A DNA stretch of 64,000 nt from Pezizomycotina sp. ARF18 (lineage: Eukaryota; Ascomycota). Of this stretch, positions 1 to 10,578 are shown in pieces. Each line of letters opens with the position of its first letter. Position 1 is the first letter of the stretch. The notes under the pieces were generated by a model. That model made no database searches, was not told the DNA's origin, and saw only the letters and a program-made list of their open reading frames with translations. The position numbers were made by a program, and so were the translations under genes. The stretch covers positions 230,001 through 294,000 of the forward strand of contig AZLU01000015.1 of assembly GCA_002224055.1 (NCBI GenBank). The letters run 5' to 3'.

Positions 1-1
1 G

Positions 2-148
2 GCAGCGGGTATGGGTGGGGGCGGTATGTTCCCTCCCGGTCCGAATCCGCTTGCGGCGCCGTTTGATGGTGGGGAGGATGAGGAGGATGATGATGTGGAC
101 GATGACGATGATGAAGAGGAAGGGGCGCACGATGAGTATGAGTGGTAG
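2..148 (+). CDS. C-terminal end of an unidentified acidic-tailed protein (partial)
   Basis: The window opens inside a reading frame that stays open for 48 codons and stops at TAG 146-148. The visible part is a short Gly/Met/Pro-rich segment (GMGGGGMFPPGPNPL) followed by a nearly unbroken Asp/Glu run and the ending HDEYEW. An acidic, disordered C-terminus of this kind is common in nuclear, chaperone-linked and ribosome-biogenesis proteins, but the fragment is too short and too low in complexity to name a family. Another frame across the same bases gives a Met/Arg-rich peptide, which looks like a shadow of the GAGGA repeats. The start of the gene lies outside the window. Confidence 0.5.
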   Translation, partial: AAGMGGGGMFPPGPNPLAAPFDGGEDEEDDDVDDDDDEEEGAHDEYEW

Positions 149-1904
149 AGAGGAGGGTGATATAGTGACTTTTTTGGTTTTAATTAACGATGGAATGATA
201 ATAGGATTTCTAACACGAGGGGTTTCTAATTTCTATCGCGATGGTTTGTTCTCGGGCTTGTTCTTCTTTTCCAGTTTCTCTTGAAAAACAAAAAGCCGTT
301 TGGTCTCTTTCTTCATCCTTCGAGTTCAAAGCGATTTATGACTTTTTGCTTTTTGCTTTTTGCTTCTTTTATAATGGACTTTGCTACTACTTCTAATAAC
401 GCTATTATTACTCTAATTCATCTATAATAGACCCAAAAGAAAAGAATAAGAAAAAAGGTTCCTTTATAATTCTTCGAAAGAGGGTGCTAAGAAAATTACG
501 TGTTGGATAACAGGAGTGCTAGTTAGTCGCTCGCTCATTACCCCCGTAGGAAATTTTTATTAATATTCCCTTATAACTCTTGATAGCGAATAATTATTCT
601 CGTATGGGGTTATAGGTGATGACGATATGAATTCTATCCTTGAATACTGTCTACTGAAGATAAAGAAGAAATATGCAACTTTTTTTTTGTTTTTTTTTAA
701 TAATATATTATACGGTTTATACTCATATATTTATATACACTAGAATCGAAAAAAAAAAAAAAAAAAGATTGAGAGGTTATATACAATTGAAACAGATATA
801 TTCGATTCAAAACAGCTTATTTAAGGTTTGGAATCTCTTCTTATGACTATACATACGGTGGGGAATATAGCAGGTCGCACATTAAAAAACGTTGACCGTT
901 TACTTTTGATTTTAGGCGAATAACCCACCCACCTTCTCTCTTCTCCTCGGCTTTGTACGAAAAAGATATATCTGATAATACGTGCTCGACGAATTATCCA
1001 GCAGCGCGCGAATATACCCGGTCGAGATATTAATATATTCAAAGCTAGCAGCTATCGACTAGCTATAGTATGGTCCGATAATGTAGTTTTGGCTAGGCCT
1101 GACCGTATATTCAAGAAAAGATTAAAATAAAACAGGCTCAAAGACGAGGCTATATGGGGAGTCATATCAATATCACCAGGAAAAAAAAAATGAATAGCAG
1201 GAGTAATGACTCATTTACGAGCAGATTGGTGATTTTCTGTTGATGGGTTATAATGGTTTGTTCATCGAACAAATACGAAGAAAGGTTCGAAAGTTGACTT
1301 TGCATGCAATTAGAATATCACTTCGTAAACAGTAGTCTCACTAAAAGAAAAAGAGAAACAACGCAATTGAAGCTCAAAAAGCGTTTACCATACACTTATT
1401 AAAAAGTCTGCTACTTTGAATAAAATCAATTAAGCAGGCAAAGAGAAAAGAATTGGTTTGTAAGTAATTAATTTTCGTTGAAAGAGTAAAAGAGAGTTAA
1501 CTAGAACAGTCTTTTTTGAAGAGAAGCAAAATTGTACTTCTTTCGTTCGTTATGATATTAGAGAAAAGAAATAGAAAAAGAAAACCCTTATGTTCCCGAA
1601 ACGCCAACAGCTTTTTTGGAGGTGAATTAAGAAAAATTGGATGTGATTGAGGGGGGTAGGCAGTAATTGAAGGGGCAGCATTTTTTCTTGAATCTGGGTG
1701 GGAAAAAGTGTTGATGGAAAAGGGGAGAGCTTAACAATTTGTTTTGTAGAAAGGGACAATAGTGACAGGTAAATAGGTGATGAAGGGGCAGTTCTTTGTT
1801 TTCTGTGTTGTGTTGTTTGAAAGCTGTGCCAGAGTAGTAGTAAAGAAGAAAATAGGAAAAGCACCAAAAAAGACAAACGCCCCTCCATATGCAAATAAAG
1901 TCCT
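149..1904. other. Spacer between convergent genes, no gene seen
   Basis: AT-rich spacer between the acidic-tail gene (plus) and the KH-domain gene (minus), which point toward each other. It holds a short T-rich direct repeat near 340-370 (units like GCTTTTT), T runs near 680-700 and an A run near 750-768. Scattered short open frames have no recognisable protein content. The two 3' untranslated regions presumably lie here. Confidence 0.6.
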
Positions 1905-3393
1905 TTAAATGCGGTGCTTCTCGCTTTCTGTAATTGATTCTATTAGTACTGTGGATTAAATGGGCTATACTGTTATTTCGTGGAAGGGAAACTAACCAAG
2001 TCGAGAGTACAGCATGTAGAGCGCCATCTGGTTGCACTCCTGGGTACCCGTGATCGTGACGAGACGCTCATTGCTATTGTCTTGCGGCTCGTTGATCTTG
2101 ATGACACTGCCGCTAAGCTGCCTGATCTCGTTAATCTTAGCTCCACCTTTGCCGATTATGGCACCGACCATGTCGTTGGGAATATAGATCTGCTGCGTCA
2201 GGGGCTGGCCAGGAAGAAGCTGGGCGATGTTGCTGGGGGCACCGTGGTGGCCTCCGGCAGCCGGGTTCTGTGGCTGGTGAGGGCCAGCGCCTTGGTACGA
2301 AGCAGCCTGGGGATCCGTGTAGTGAATTGGGGCGGACGGAGCCTGAACAGGGGGTTGACCGTGGAGGTAAGGGATTCCGTAAGGGTTTGCGGGCGTGCGC
2401 TGAGCCTGGTTCGTATGCCTCCTGAAATTGTCCGGGTGAGCGTAATTACCGTACACCGGCTGGGGGGCGTACGGAACAACCTGCATGCCTCCCGGAACAG
2501 CGCCAGCTGGGCCTCCAGTGCGGGACGTGTACGCCGAGGCGGCCGGTCCACCGAAGCGCTCGGTCAATTGCTCTACGAGGTAGTAGCGACGTAGTAGGTG
2601 GCAATGTGGACAGCATTCAGCAACGCCGAGGACTATCAGCGAGCGCTCTGTCGAAAGCGGCAGGCAAGAGTCGGACGCGTTCAGGCGGGCTCCGGAGGCT
2701 TCCTGGATTTCCCTGATGCGAGTGCCACCCTTGCCGATGATAGAACCGATGAGGATGTGAGGGATCAAGAGGCGGAGCGGGTAGATTTAGATTGAGGGTG
2801 GATGCGGACGTCAGCGGCTCGTTGTTGAGCGTGCGGATTATAAGACCGAAAGCCTTGGCAACGCCATCGACGCCACCGCTCACGGTGAGGATACGCTCGA
2901 CGGCGCCACGGAATACTCGGAACAGTGCACTTGGCTTCAGCCATCCTCCTAATCTGAGTAACATTCTCTCCTCCCTTGCCGATGATAGTAGCAGCTTCCT
3001 GACTCGTGATGATAGCACGAATGTGGATCCAGTTGCTCTCATCGACCGGCGGGATGCTGGACGTACCGGCGGCTTGCGAGGCACCTCCGGCTGGGGGAGC
3101 ATCGGGACCTTGGTATCGCCATCCGCCTCGCCTTTGATGTCAGCAGCCTTGTCATCGCTCTTTTTCTTGTCAAGAGCGGGGCGTTTGGCGTCTGGCTCGG
3201 AGCGGGCAGATGGGGAAGACGGGTCCTCGAGCGGGCGCTTCGATGTGGAAGTGGACGCTGGCGGCGCTTCCTTGGTGGTAGTGGTGGTTGTGGCGGTGGT
3301 CGAGGCGGCCTCCGGAGGCGACGTGGCAGTCACGGTGGTGGTTTCGGGGGCCTCAGCCTTTTCCTTTGGTGAACCGGAGTTTGAGGAGCTCAT
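1905..3393 (-). CDS. PBP2: Three-KH-domain poly(C)-type RNA-binding protein (Pbp2/Hek2/Rnc1 family)
   Basis: A cytoplasmic or nuclear mRNA-binding protein; in yeasts this family binds and stabilises or localises selected mRNAs. The ATG at 3393 opens MSSSNSGSPKEK and a disordered Ser/Thr/Pro/Lys-rich region of about 115 residues. KH1 lies at about residues 118-180 (EAATIIGKGGENVTQIRR), KH2 at about 203-268 (PHILIGSIIGKGGTRIREIQ), a Gly/Pro/Tyr-rich linker follows, and KH3 is at about 399-465 (NDMVGAIIGKGGAKINEIR). All three GxxG loops are present. A 69-bp intron (1996-1928, donor GTTAGT, branch-like TACTAAT) leads to a 23-nt last exon ending ESEKHRI, which matches the usual C-terminus. KH1 and KH2 cross frames several times; for example AKCTV and RGAVERILTV sit in different frames joined by two one-base losses at short T and C runs. 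I read these as sequence errors. Confidence 0.87.
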
Positions 3394-5484
3394 TTTTGCA
3401 ATTTTCTCACGAAGGATATAAACTTTTTCGCAAAACAAACAGACAAGGGTTAGTCAAATTTCCGTCGGAACAAAATTTTCCTTGACCGGTTAGGAGGAGG
3501 ACGGTTACGTGTTTCTTTTAATGAATGTGTAACAATTTACCTTTTGATTATCTTTTAGAGTGTTTGAGATACCCTTATTTTAACCGGAAGCGCTCTTCTT
3601 AATAACCGACTTTTGCAAAAGTTCTTTGAAAAAAACTGTCGCGGAGCTCGTCTCAACGGAAGATTAAAGAATTAATAGGAAGCCGTTCGGAAAAGACTTC
3701 CAGATATTCCTTACACAAAGTCAAGGCTGCAAGGGCTGCGAGAGAAAAACAGGCTGTGCTGCAAACAGGAAGAATTTCTGGAGCGGTGCTGCGGTGAAAG
3801 GAGTGGAATATGTATGTTTTGTGTGCGCTGGAGAATTGAGGCGACGAGCTTTTTTTCCCTAGTATAAGATAACAAGAGAAAAACGAGTAGAAATTGAAGG
3901 AAAGGAGAGAACTGGAGAAGAAAGAAAACGAGAGAGGTTCAGTATAATGTATGAGGGAATGTATGAACATGATTGGAAACGGTCAGTACCGGGAAGGGGA
4001 TGTAAGTACCGCTTTATAAGTATAGATATATGAATTGAATCAAGGGATCTCTATCTCTCGCTCAAACCTCGAATTTTGGGGAAATCTTTCAGGGAACACA
4101 AGACAATTTTGGGATTTCTGTGTGCGTGTGCGCGTGTGATTTCAACAAGAACAGGGTGCTTTTCTTCTCTGGTATCTTTCCGGGCAAGTGGTGATGGACT
4201 TGGGCTGGTGCTTTGATTGATAAAGAGAAGGAGGGAAGAGGCACACAAAGGATACAACTGCTGGTGAAGTAGTGGAGAAAGAAAAGAAGAAAAAGGGTCA
4301 GTAAAGGTCTTTGAAAGAATGAATGAACGTATACAAGCAGTATATCGTCACGATATACGGTGGTTAGCTCTGTCGCCCGGTCCTGTCTCTTCGACCACGC
4401 CCTTGCCGACGTGCATGTGATTATTGAAGACATTTCGAGCGACTGTCGCAGGGGAAGGCGATAGATGTCTCTGACCTGACGCAGAGCCTCAAAGAACCAA
4501 AAAGAACAAAGCGAAGAGGAGGAAGCAGAAGAATGTGTACTTGTTTTTTGTGAAAAGGGCTAACCTGGGCAGGGAGAGACTGTGGAAGAAGAAGTGAAGA
4601 TATTTGAAAGCCTTGAAGCAGTAGTGGTGGTGAGTCTAAACGCGAAAACTGTTAGTTGAGAGAGAAGGGGTAAGACAGAGACCTTCGTATACAGCGCTAG
4701 AAAGGGAATGCTTTTGGGTACACACTTGTCAAAGGGTTTCAGCAAAGACAAAATATATAACAGACAGAAGAAGTGTATATGTATACAAGAGAGAGTTAAG
4801 ATCGCGATCTTTCTTTTCAACTCCTGGGCTACGTAAGGGGAAACTGGCGATTGCTGGCCCCCAGGAGGTTGGTTTTGACGATGGAAGTGTATATATATCT
4901 CTGCTTATTTTTAATTTCGTACAGAGGTGTGGGTGGAGTTCGTAGAAGAGAAAAAGAAAGGAAGGGAAAGGAAGGGAAAGGAAGGGAAAGGAAGGGAAAG
5001 GAAGGGAAAGAAGGACGCAATTAAAACAAAAATATTTTTCTCCTTATTTAGTATTTACGAATTAAAATTTTTTTTTTTTTTTTTTGCTACGGAGGTAATG
5101 TAATGTTGGTAGAGAGAAAGGGTAAATTCCGACGAGAAGCCACAATTTAATTATGTAAGCACTTAGTAATCAACAAAAATGCCGAGTCTCCCCCACGCGC
5201 AGTGAAACCTCATATAGTTTTGCTGCAGAAGCCCCAATAACGAAACCGACCTCTTTGTCGTCATCCAACTGCCTTCCTTCATTTGAAAACCAGGGCGGCA
5301 GAAGCAGCCATTGGGGGTTGAAACAAAGGGAGAAGATACTTCGAGATGCATGGCTCAAGGTAGTAGTATACTGTTCTTTTTGGAGTTTTCAAGTCGTCGT
5401 CAACAGGAAGTGTTTAAATACCCAAGCTAACTTGAAAATGTTTTTTCGTTTCTTTAGTGGGGAACTCAGGTCTTCTTCCATATC
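3394..5484. other. Divergent intergenic region between the KH gene and an unknown plus-strand gene
   Basis: About 2.1 kb separating two head-to-head genes, so it should carry both promoters and both 5' untranslated regions. It is rich in purine runs read on the plus strand, has a T run near 5070-5087 and contains the decamer tandem repeat listed separately. No open frame here resembles a protein family. Confidence 0.55.
4957..5010. repeat. 10-bp tandem repeat (GAAGGGAAAG)n
   Basis: Five perfect copies of the unit GAAGGGAAAG run from 4961 to 5010, with a partial copy before and degenerate purine sequence on both sides. It lies about 1.6 kb upstream of the KH gene start, in a homopurine-homopyrimidine tract. 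Confidence 0.95.
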
Positions 5485-8400
5485 ATGATAAGACCTCCAT
5501 ACCTGGAGCACATCAACCGCTCTCTCACGAAACATACCGCGCTCCTCCCTCTCACCCTTCCCCGAGCTCGAAATGCACTCTCGGATACGTTTGGATATCG
5601 GAAGAAGGTCTGCTAAGGGCTTTCAGCCGGTTCCTTACAAGGTGGCAGAGGACGACATCGATAACAGTAGCAGCTTTTGCGATTGCGAAGCTTCGACACG
5701 CCGGCGGGTCTCCCGGAGCAAGCTACAATGCGGTCGCGCAGCAATTGCAAATACGGCAAGAGGGCAGTTAAGCTCGAAGGCCTAGGAATTGGTCCAGAGA
5801 CGCCACCTCTCGTGAGAATGTTTTCTTGCACCAATATTTCCGACCTCGGATAAAACACCCAGGCACCAAGAAGGCTTACCAAGCTCGAACAATTGCAACA
5901 CTACCTTCGCCTCGAAGCGACGATGATGCTGATTTACCGGAAGAAGCTCAATTGGCCGCTGGCTATCAACTCCAAGATTTTTCGAGGCTCGGTTCGCGAG
6001 AAGGTGTACGGCAGGAATTGCGATACGCTCCTCAATGTGTTACGAATACCACGAGTTTTAGAATTCGATTTCATATTTCTTTCGATCATCCTTTGTCGCA
6101 TCATTCTAGGTCCATCCCGGGAATTGGTTCGACGGAGTCGAAGAGCAACTCGTGGATCTTTCGTTGGGCAAGGGATGTTGTCGGACGAAATATACAAACC
6201 CCTCATTTGAAGAGGAGGCAATTCCACAACCATTGACTCTTGCTGCTCTGCGTGCCAAGTGGAAAAAACCCAGCTCCGAAGAACCCGAGGCAGCGATTCC
6301 TGTTGATGCTAGTTTGGAAGCCCCAGCGGTAGCGGACGCTGTGCGCACCCCTCCTGTAATGAAACTCGAAAAGCAAATTGGTGTCGACAAAGTCCCGATC
6401 GCATTTTAGTGCTGCAGATGCTCCCACTGTGATCTACACGCAGCGGAACCCAATAAGGATGTCGAGCCCGGCGATTCTCAAAGGACGATCTCCGGAGATG
6501 AACGGACCGACGGAGACAACAGAAAATCGAATGATTCGGCGATTTGTGTGCCTGAGATGCTGAAAGTACGCCGCCAAAACCGGAAGCTCCCGTTCGTGGG
6601 ATTTTACCAAGAAAGCGTGTTGATCCCGCAATCTGGGCGCCGTTCTCGCCATCTGATGACCGTATGGCGTGAAGCAACACTTTCCTGAGGCCGATAACAT
6701 TAATGCTCAGGAACATTCGATAGCTGGACTTGATTTGGTTAAAACCACAGGTATCCAACGTTTTTGTCATCAGAAGGACCGCGGCCTCCGAGCGCAAGAG
6801 CGGCGGATCGCTTTGAAAGGCTTACACGGTATCGGAAGCACGGCTTGACTGAGGAAATACCGCTGGTCTTCGCAGCCGATAAAGCTAGGAGCGCGGTGAC
6901 GGCATCTGCCCAAAGCCTTCCCAGGTTGAGCAAGGAGCAGAAGCGGGCCTTGGAATTGGAGTATAAGTTGTCGCGTGCAAGCCACCCAATGGCTCTAAAT
7001 AGATTTGTGGACTTGTTTTCGAACGCAAACCTGATAAGAACCTGGAAAATCGGCGAACTGCAACTACGTCAACTGGGATGGGTGACCGTCTTATAACTGT
7101 CATTCTGGGCTACTGGATGCTACGACTCATGCTGCCGCGAGAGTTTTTTGGCCTCCATCTCTGGAACTTGAAGCATTTATTAATCAAGCTAGTCCTCGAA
7201 AGGAGTGGCAGACTGCGCTGTGGATATTGTATCAGGAGCGACAAGACGGATGGACGCAGGAGAAGTTTGACTTGGTTTCAAGCACGATTGAAGCAACTAA
7301 CAGACTTAGCCGCCAGAAGCACCTGCATTTTGATCTCGCGCACGTGTGGAAGATCTTCGCCTTGCGCTCGAATAGCGTCGTCGTTCCTTCTGTCAATATT
7401 GCAAAAGATGTTGAATCACTCATGAGCGTCGAGGGTGACTTTGCCAACTTGGATATCTTTCGGGCGAGGGTATCAAAGTGCTCTAGGACCGAAAACCTTC
7501 TTTCCATGTGGATACAATTGAAGGAGTATAAAAATAGGCCTTTCACATTCATCGCTACTCCAGCTCTGGGGTTCCTGATTAACAAGGCTGTCGAACTCCG
7601 GCTCAACAACGTTGATGTCTGGAGTCAGCAGGAGAACCACGATCTCCTCTTCATGTGCGTCGACATATTTCTTTCGCTAAATAAGAAGGAGCAAGCGATG
7701 CTATTAGACCCTCTCGTATCATTCCTGGAGGTTTGGATAGACCTCGCTGCGCAACAAGCGAACAAACTGTTCGGTGAATCCACGAGGGAAGGGGATTGCG
7801 ATGGAGTCAGGAGTATACCGTACCTATCCGCCTTCATCTTGTATCTCGATCAGTCCGTCCGCTACGAAGCCGTGAGGGTAATTCTCCAGAAAATACTACT
7901 GCGAGAGATCGATTACATGAACAGGCACCGGCAAAAGCCCCTCGGGGATTTTATGCGCGAGACTTATAATCTGGAAGAATACAGGGATATCAGTCCTGAC
8001 GAGCGAACGGCTGCTCAGGCACGCATTCTGAACCTCTTCAGCAGGGAAACTGCGAATACCGCCATTCTGGAACAAGAACGGGGAAAGAGCTTGGAAACTA
8101 CCACGCGGCAAAGGCCGTGGTCGTGGCAAACCCTGTGGCCGCTTCTAGAGGTAGCTAAGCACGAATCTAGCATGTCAACGCGCTCGGAGGCATTTTCGAA
8201 AGAGTGGAGGACTCACGAGCTAGCGGAGATGCTGCTTGAATTTAAAGGGCGGTCTGCGGTAGCTACGTATCTCCGCGAATGCTCTGACGTTCAAGTGCTC
8301 AGTTTTGTTGTGCGGGCGTGGCTACGGCGCGCGGACCGCTGGGAGGAGCTGCTGGTCGAGCTGCGCAAGAAGTACGGGATGAAAGATCCGAAGATGCTGC

Positions 8401-8600
8401 GACGCCGAGGGAGTTCAAGGAGTATTTTACGTAAAGTATGCACCGATAAAGCAACATCTAAGAAATCGCCTTCGTTGCGCCAGCATCCTTCGGAGGAGAC
8501 GCCGTCTAAAGAATCCGAGGATGAGCAGCAATCAGGTGCCTTCTTCGCACGCGCCATCTCTACATTGTCCAAGATGGGTTTCAATCGACGCAGTCATTAA
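5485..8600 (+). CDS. Long unidentified protein, possibly organellar or helical-repeat type
   Basis: A likely start is ATG 5485 (MIRPPYLEHINRSLTKH), a basic, amphipathic beginning that could be a mitochondrial presequence. From 7100 to 8600 the frame is open for about 490 codons without a break (VFWPPSLELEAF to GFNRRSH) and looks alpha-helical, with Leu/Trp/Arg-rich segments such as TALWILYQERQDGW and LSFVVRAWLRRADRWEELL. The 5' 1.6 kb is coding-like but spread over all three frames; stretches include EEQLVDLSLGKGC, LTLAALRAKWKK and LPRLSKEQKRALELEYKL. The frame changes match those seen in conserved genes of this window, so I treat them as sequence errors. I do not recognise a family. The helical, Arg-rich character and presequence-like start suggest a mitochondrial RNA-related protein, but this is inference only. 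It may continue into the next entry. Confidence 0.55.
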
Positions 8601-8624
8601 TTTCGGAAATACTGTACACACTAA

Positions 8625-9543
8625 TATCCTTACAACGAACACCACAATCATTTCTTTTACGAAACTACTACGCGACCGTTCGCAAGCCGACCAAAAATCG
8701 CAGTTCTCCATTGCTCCTTCAGTCACGGTAGCGCTAGCAAATTACTTCACGCTACACACCCCCCATCCGCGCTATTCTTCCTTACCCGGTTGCTACGCCG
8801 TAGTATTCCGCTGCACAGGAATTTCATTCTCCTCCATGCCGGCGATAACCACCACCTCGCCCGAATCGCATACTTAAGCTTCCTATCTACATTTCCTAAA
8901 CCACTACCGCTCCCTTTATCCCCTCCTCCAACAACAACAACGGCAACACGGCAACAAAATGGGAAGGGAAGAACACCATCGTGGACATGGTGGCACCACT
9001 TCTCCTCCGCGCAGTCTCTCAAATCATCCGCCCGCGACATCATCGCCGGATACGCCCGCGGCGTCGCCGTATCCCCTGCATTAAAACCGCGGCAATCAGT
9101 ACGCCGTTGTCGTGCTGCCCTCATCACGGGGCTTAGATTGGGATTAGGACCCGACATCCGCGTCGCGGAAGCGCTGCTGTTCTGCGTCGTCGTACGACGC
9201 GCTCAGCAGGAACTACTGGAACCCATGCCGTCTGTATTATTAGACGTCGAGGAATTCGTGCGGAGGGTGTTTAACAGTCTTAGGGCGGGGCATTATGTGA
9301 GGCTTTTGAGGCGGGTGGCGAGGGATCAGGATAGATACAAGTCGGAAAAAGGAAAGGGGGGAGTATGGGAGAGGGGAGGTAGTGCTGAGGGCGGAGATGT
9401 TTGTGAAGTGGTTGAGGGAGGTTGTTTTCGTCATGCGGTGTAAAGGCGGAAGGTTGGAGAAGGAGGATATACGGTGGATGTACTGCATGGACGGCGATCC
9501 GAATTGGAGGCCCGGAGGCATACGGTTTTATGATGATATGTAA
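8625..9543 (+). CDS. Unidentified coding segment, probably the C-terminal part of the preceding gene
   Basis: Directly after the stop at 8598-8600 a frame is open from 8625 to about 9443 with helical content (NFILLHAGDNHHLARIAYL, RRCRAALITGLRLGLG, VRRAQQELLEPMPSVLLD). At a G-rich run near 9360-9380 the likely reading moves to another frame and continues AEMFVKWLREVVFVMRC to the stop at 9541-9543, ending WRPGGIRFYDDM. The segment lacks a clear ATG and promoter gap, so it most likely belongs to the same polypeptide as 5485-8600, the stop at 8598 being either a sequence error or part of an unseen intron. No domain is recognised. Confidence 0.4.
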
Positions 9544-10578
9544 GATGAGAAGGGCTTTTTTTTTGTATTACCGCTGTGAGAGAGTATGTTCTGTAGATAT
9601 CCCTTTGAGAAGAGAAGTCGTTTTGTAGATATTTTCATTAACTCGTAAAAAAAAAGTAGATAATGCATTTTTTTTATTCTGTATATATTGAAGAATTTGT
9701 ATATAAGTATCTAAAAGAGGAAAAATGTGTGGGACCTAAGATAACGGGGAATACTCGAATTTTATTCATAAATAGCATATATTATGTGTACGTAGAAGTT
9801 TTCATGACTATCATGATAGACAAAAACTTAGTTTATCCGCTACGAGGGCTAAGGAGTTCTTTCATTCTCCTGTCTCCTCCATTTGGATGTCGATATATTT
9901 GTAGGAACTTCAAAGTGAACAAGGAAACAAAAGAAATAGCACTACTAAATACATATATATATACTATGTAATATAAAAGGTAATATTAGTCCTTCGAAGG
10001 GTCTGAGACTGGTTAATATTATAGATTCCATACGCCTAGGGCGGGCGACAATTCTTCCAGGTTCCCTCGGCCTTACTGTAAATGGGGATAATCGAAAGTG
10101 CACTGGACGAACGAGAGGGTTTACGCAAGGCTATGTACATGCTCCAAGGAATTATCATCCTTTGACAGTATCAAACTAGGCGAAGTTTCGTCCACACCAG
10201 TTAGTCAAATTACTCGAGCGGTCCTATCGAGATATTGAGAAAATGTTGGTGGAGATAAATCTCATTTGACCTGAATATAGTCTCAATCAGACCTTCCCGC
10301 CTTACTCATCGTGAAAGCCTGGTCGAGACTAATTGTATACATGTAAAAGATGTTGATCTATATATATACTACCAAAAAAAAGGAAAATACAAAGCTATAA
10401 CAAAGGAAGTGTTGTATAAATAAACGGTATGTATAAATGATACGGTGATTTCCCTCTCAATACTCCAAGACCCTATGCAACCCGCCCTTTTTCGCCCTGC
10501 CTTGTTGCCCCCTTATATACGGTGAAATGCTTATTATATACGATGATCCATACCTCCAAAACGCCAATTGCCTTTTTT
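9544..10578. other. Spacer between convergent genes, no gene seen
   Basis: AT-rich 1.0-kb spacer between the unknown plus-strand gene and the 3' end of the minus-strand STAND gene. It contains T and A runs and stretches of TATA repeats (about 9948-9972 and 10358-10372). I see no coding or structural RNA signal. Confidence 0.6.
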
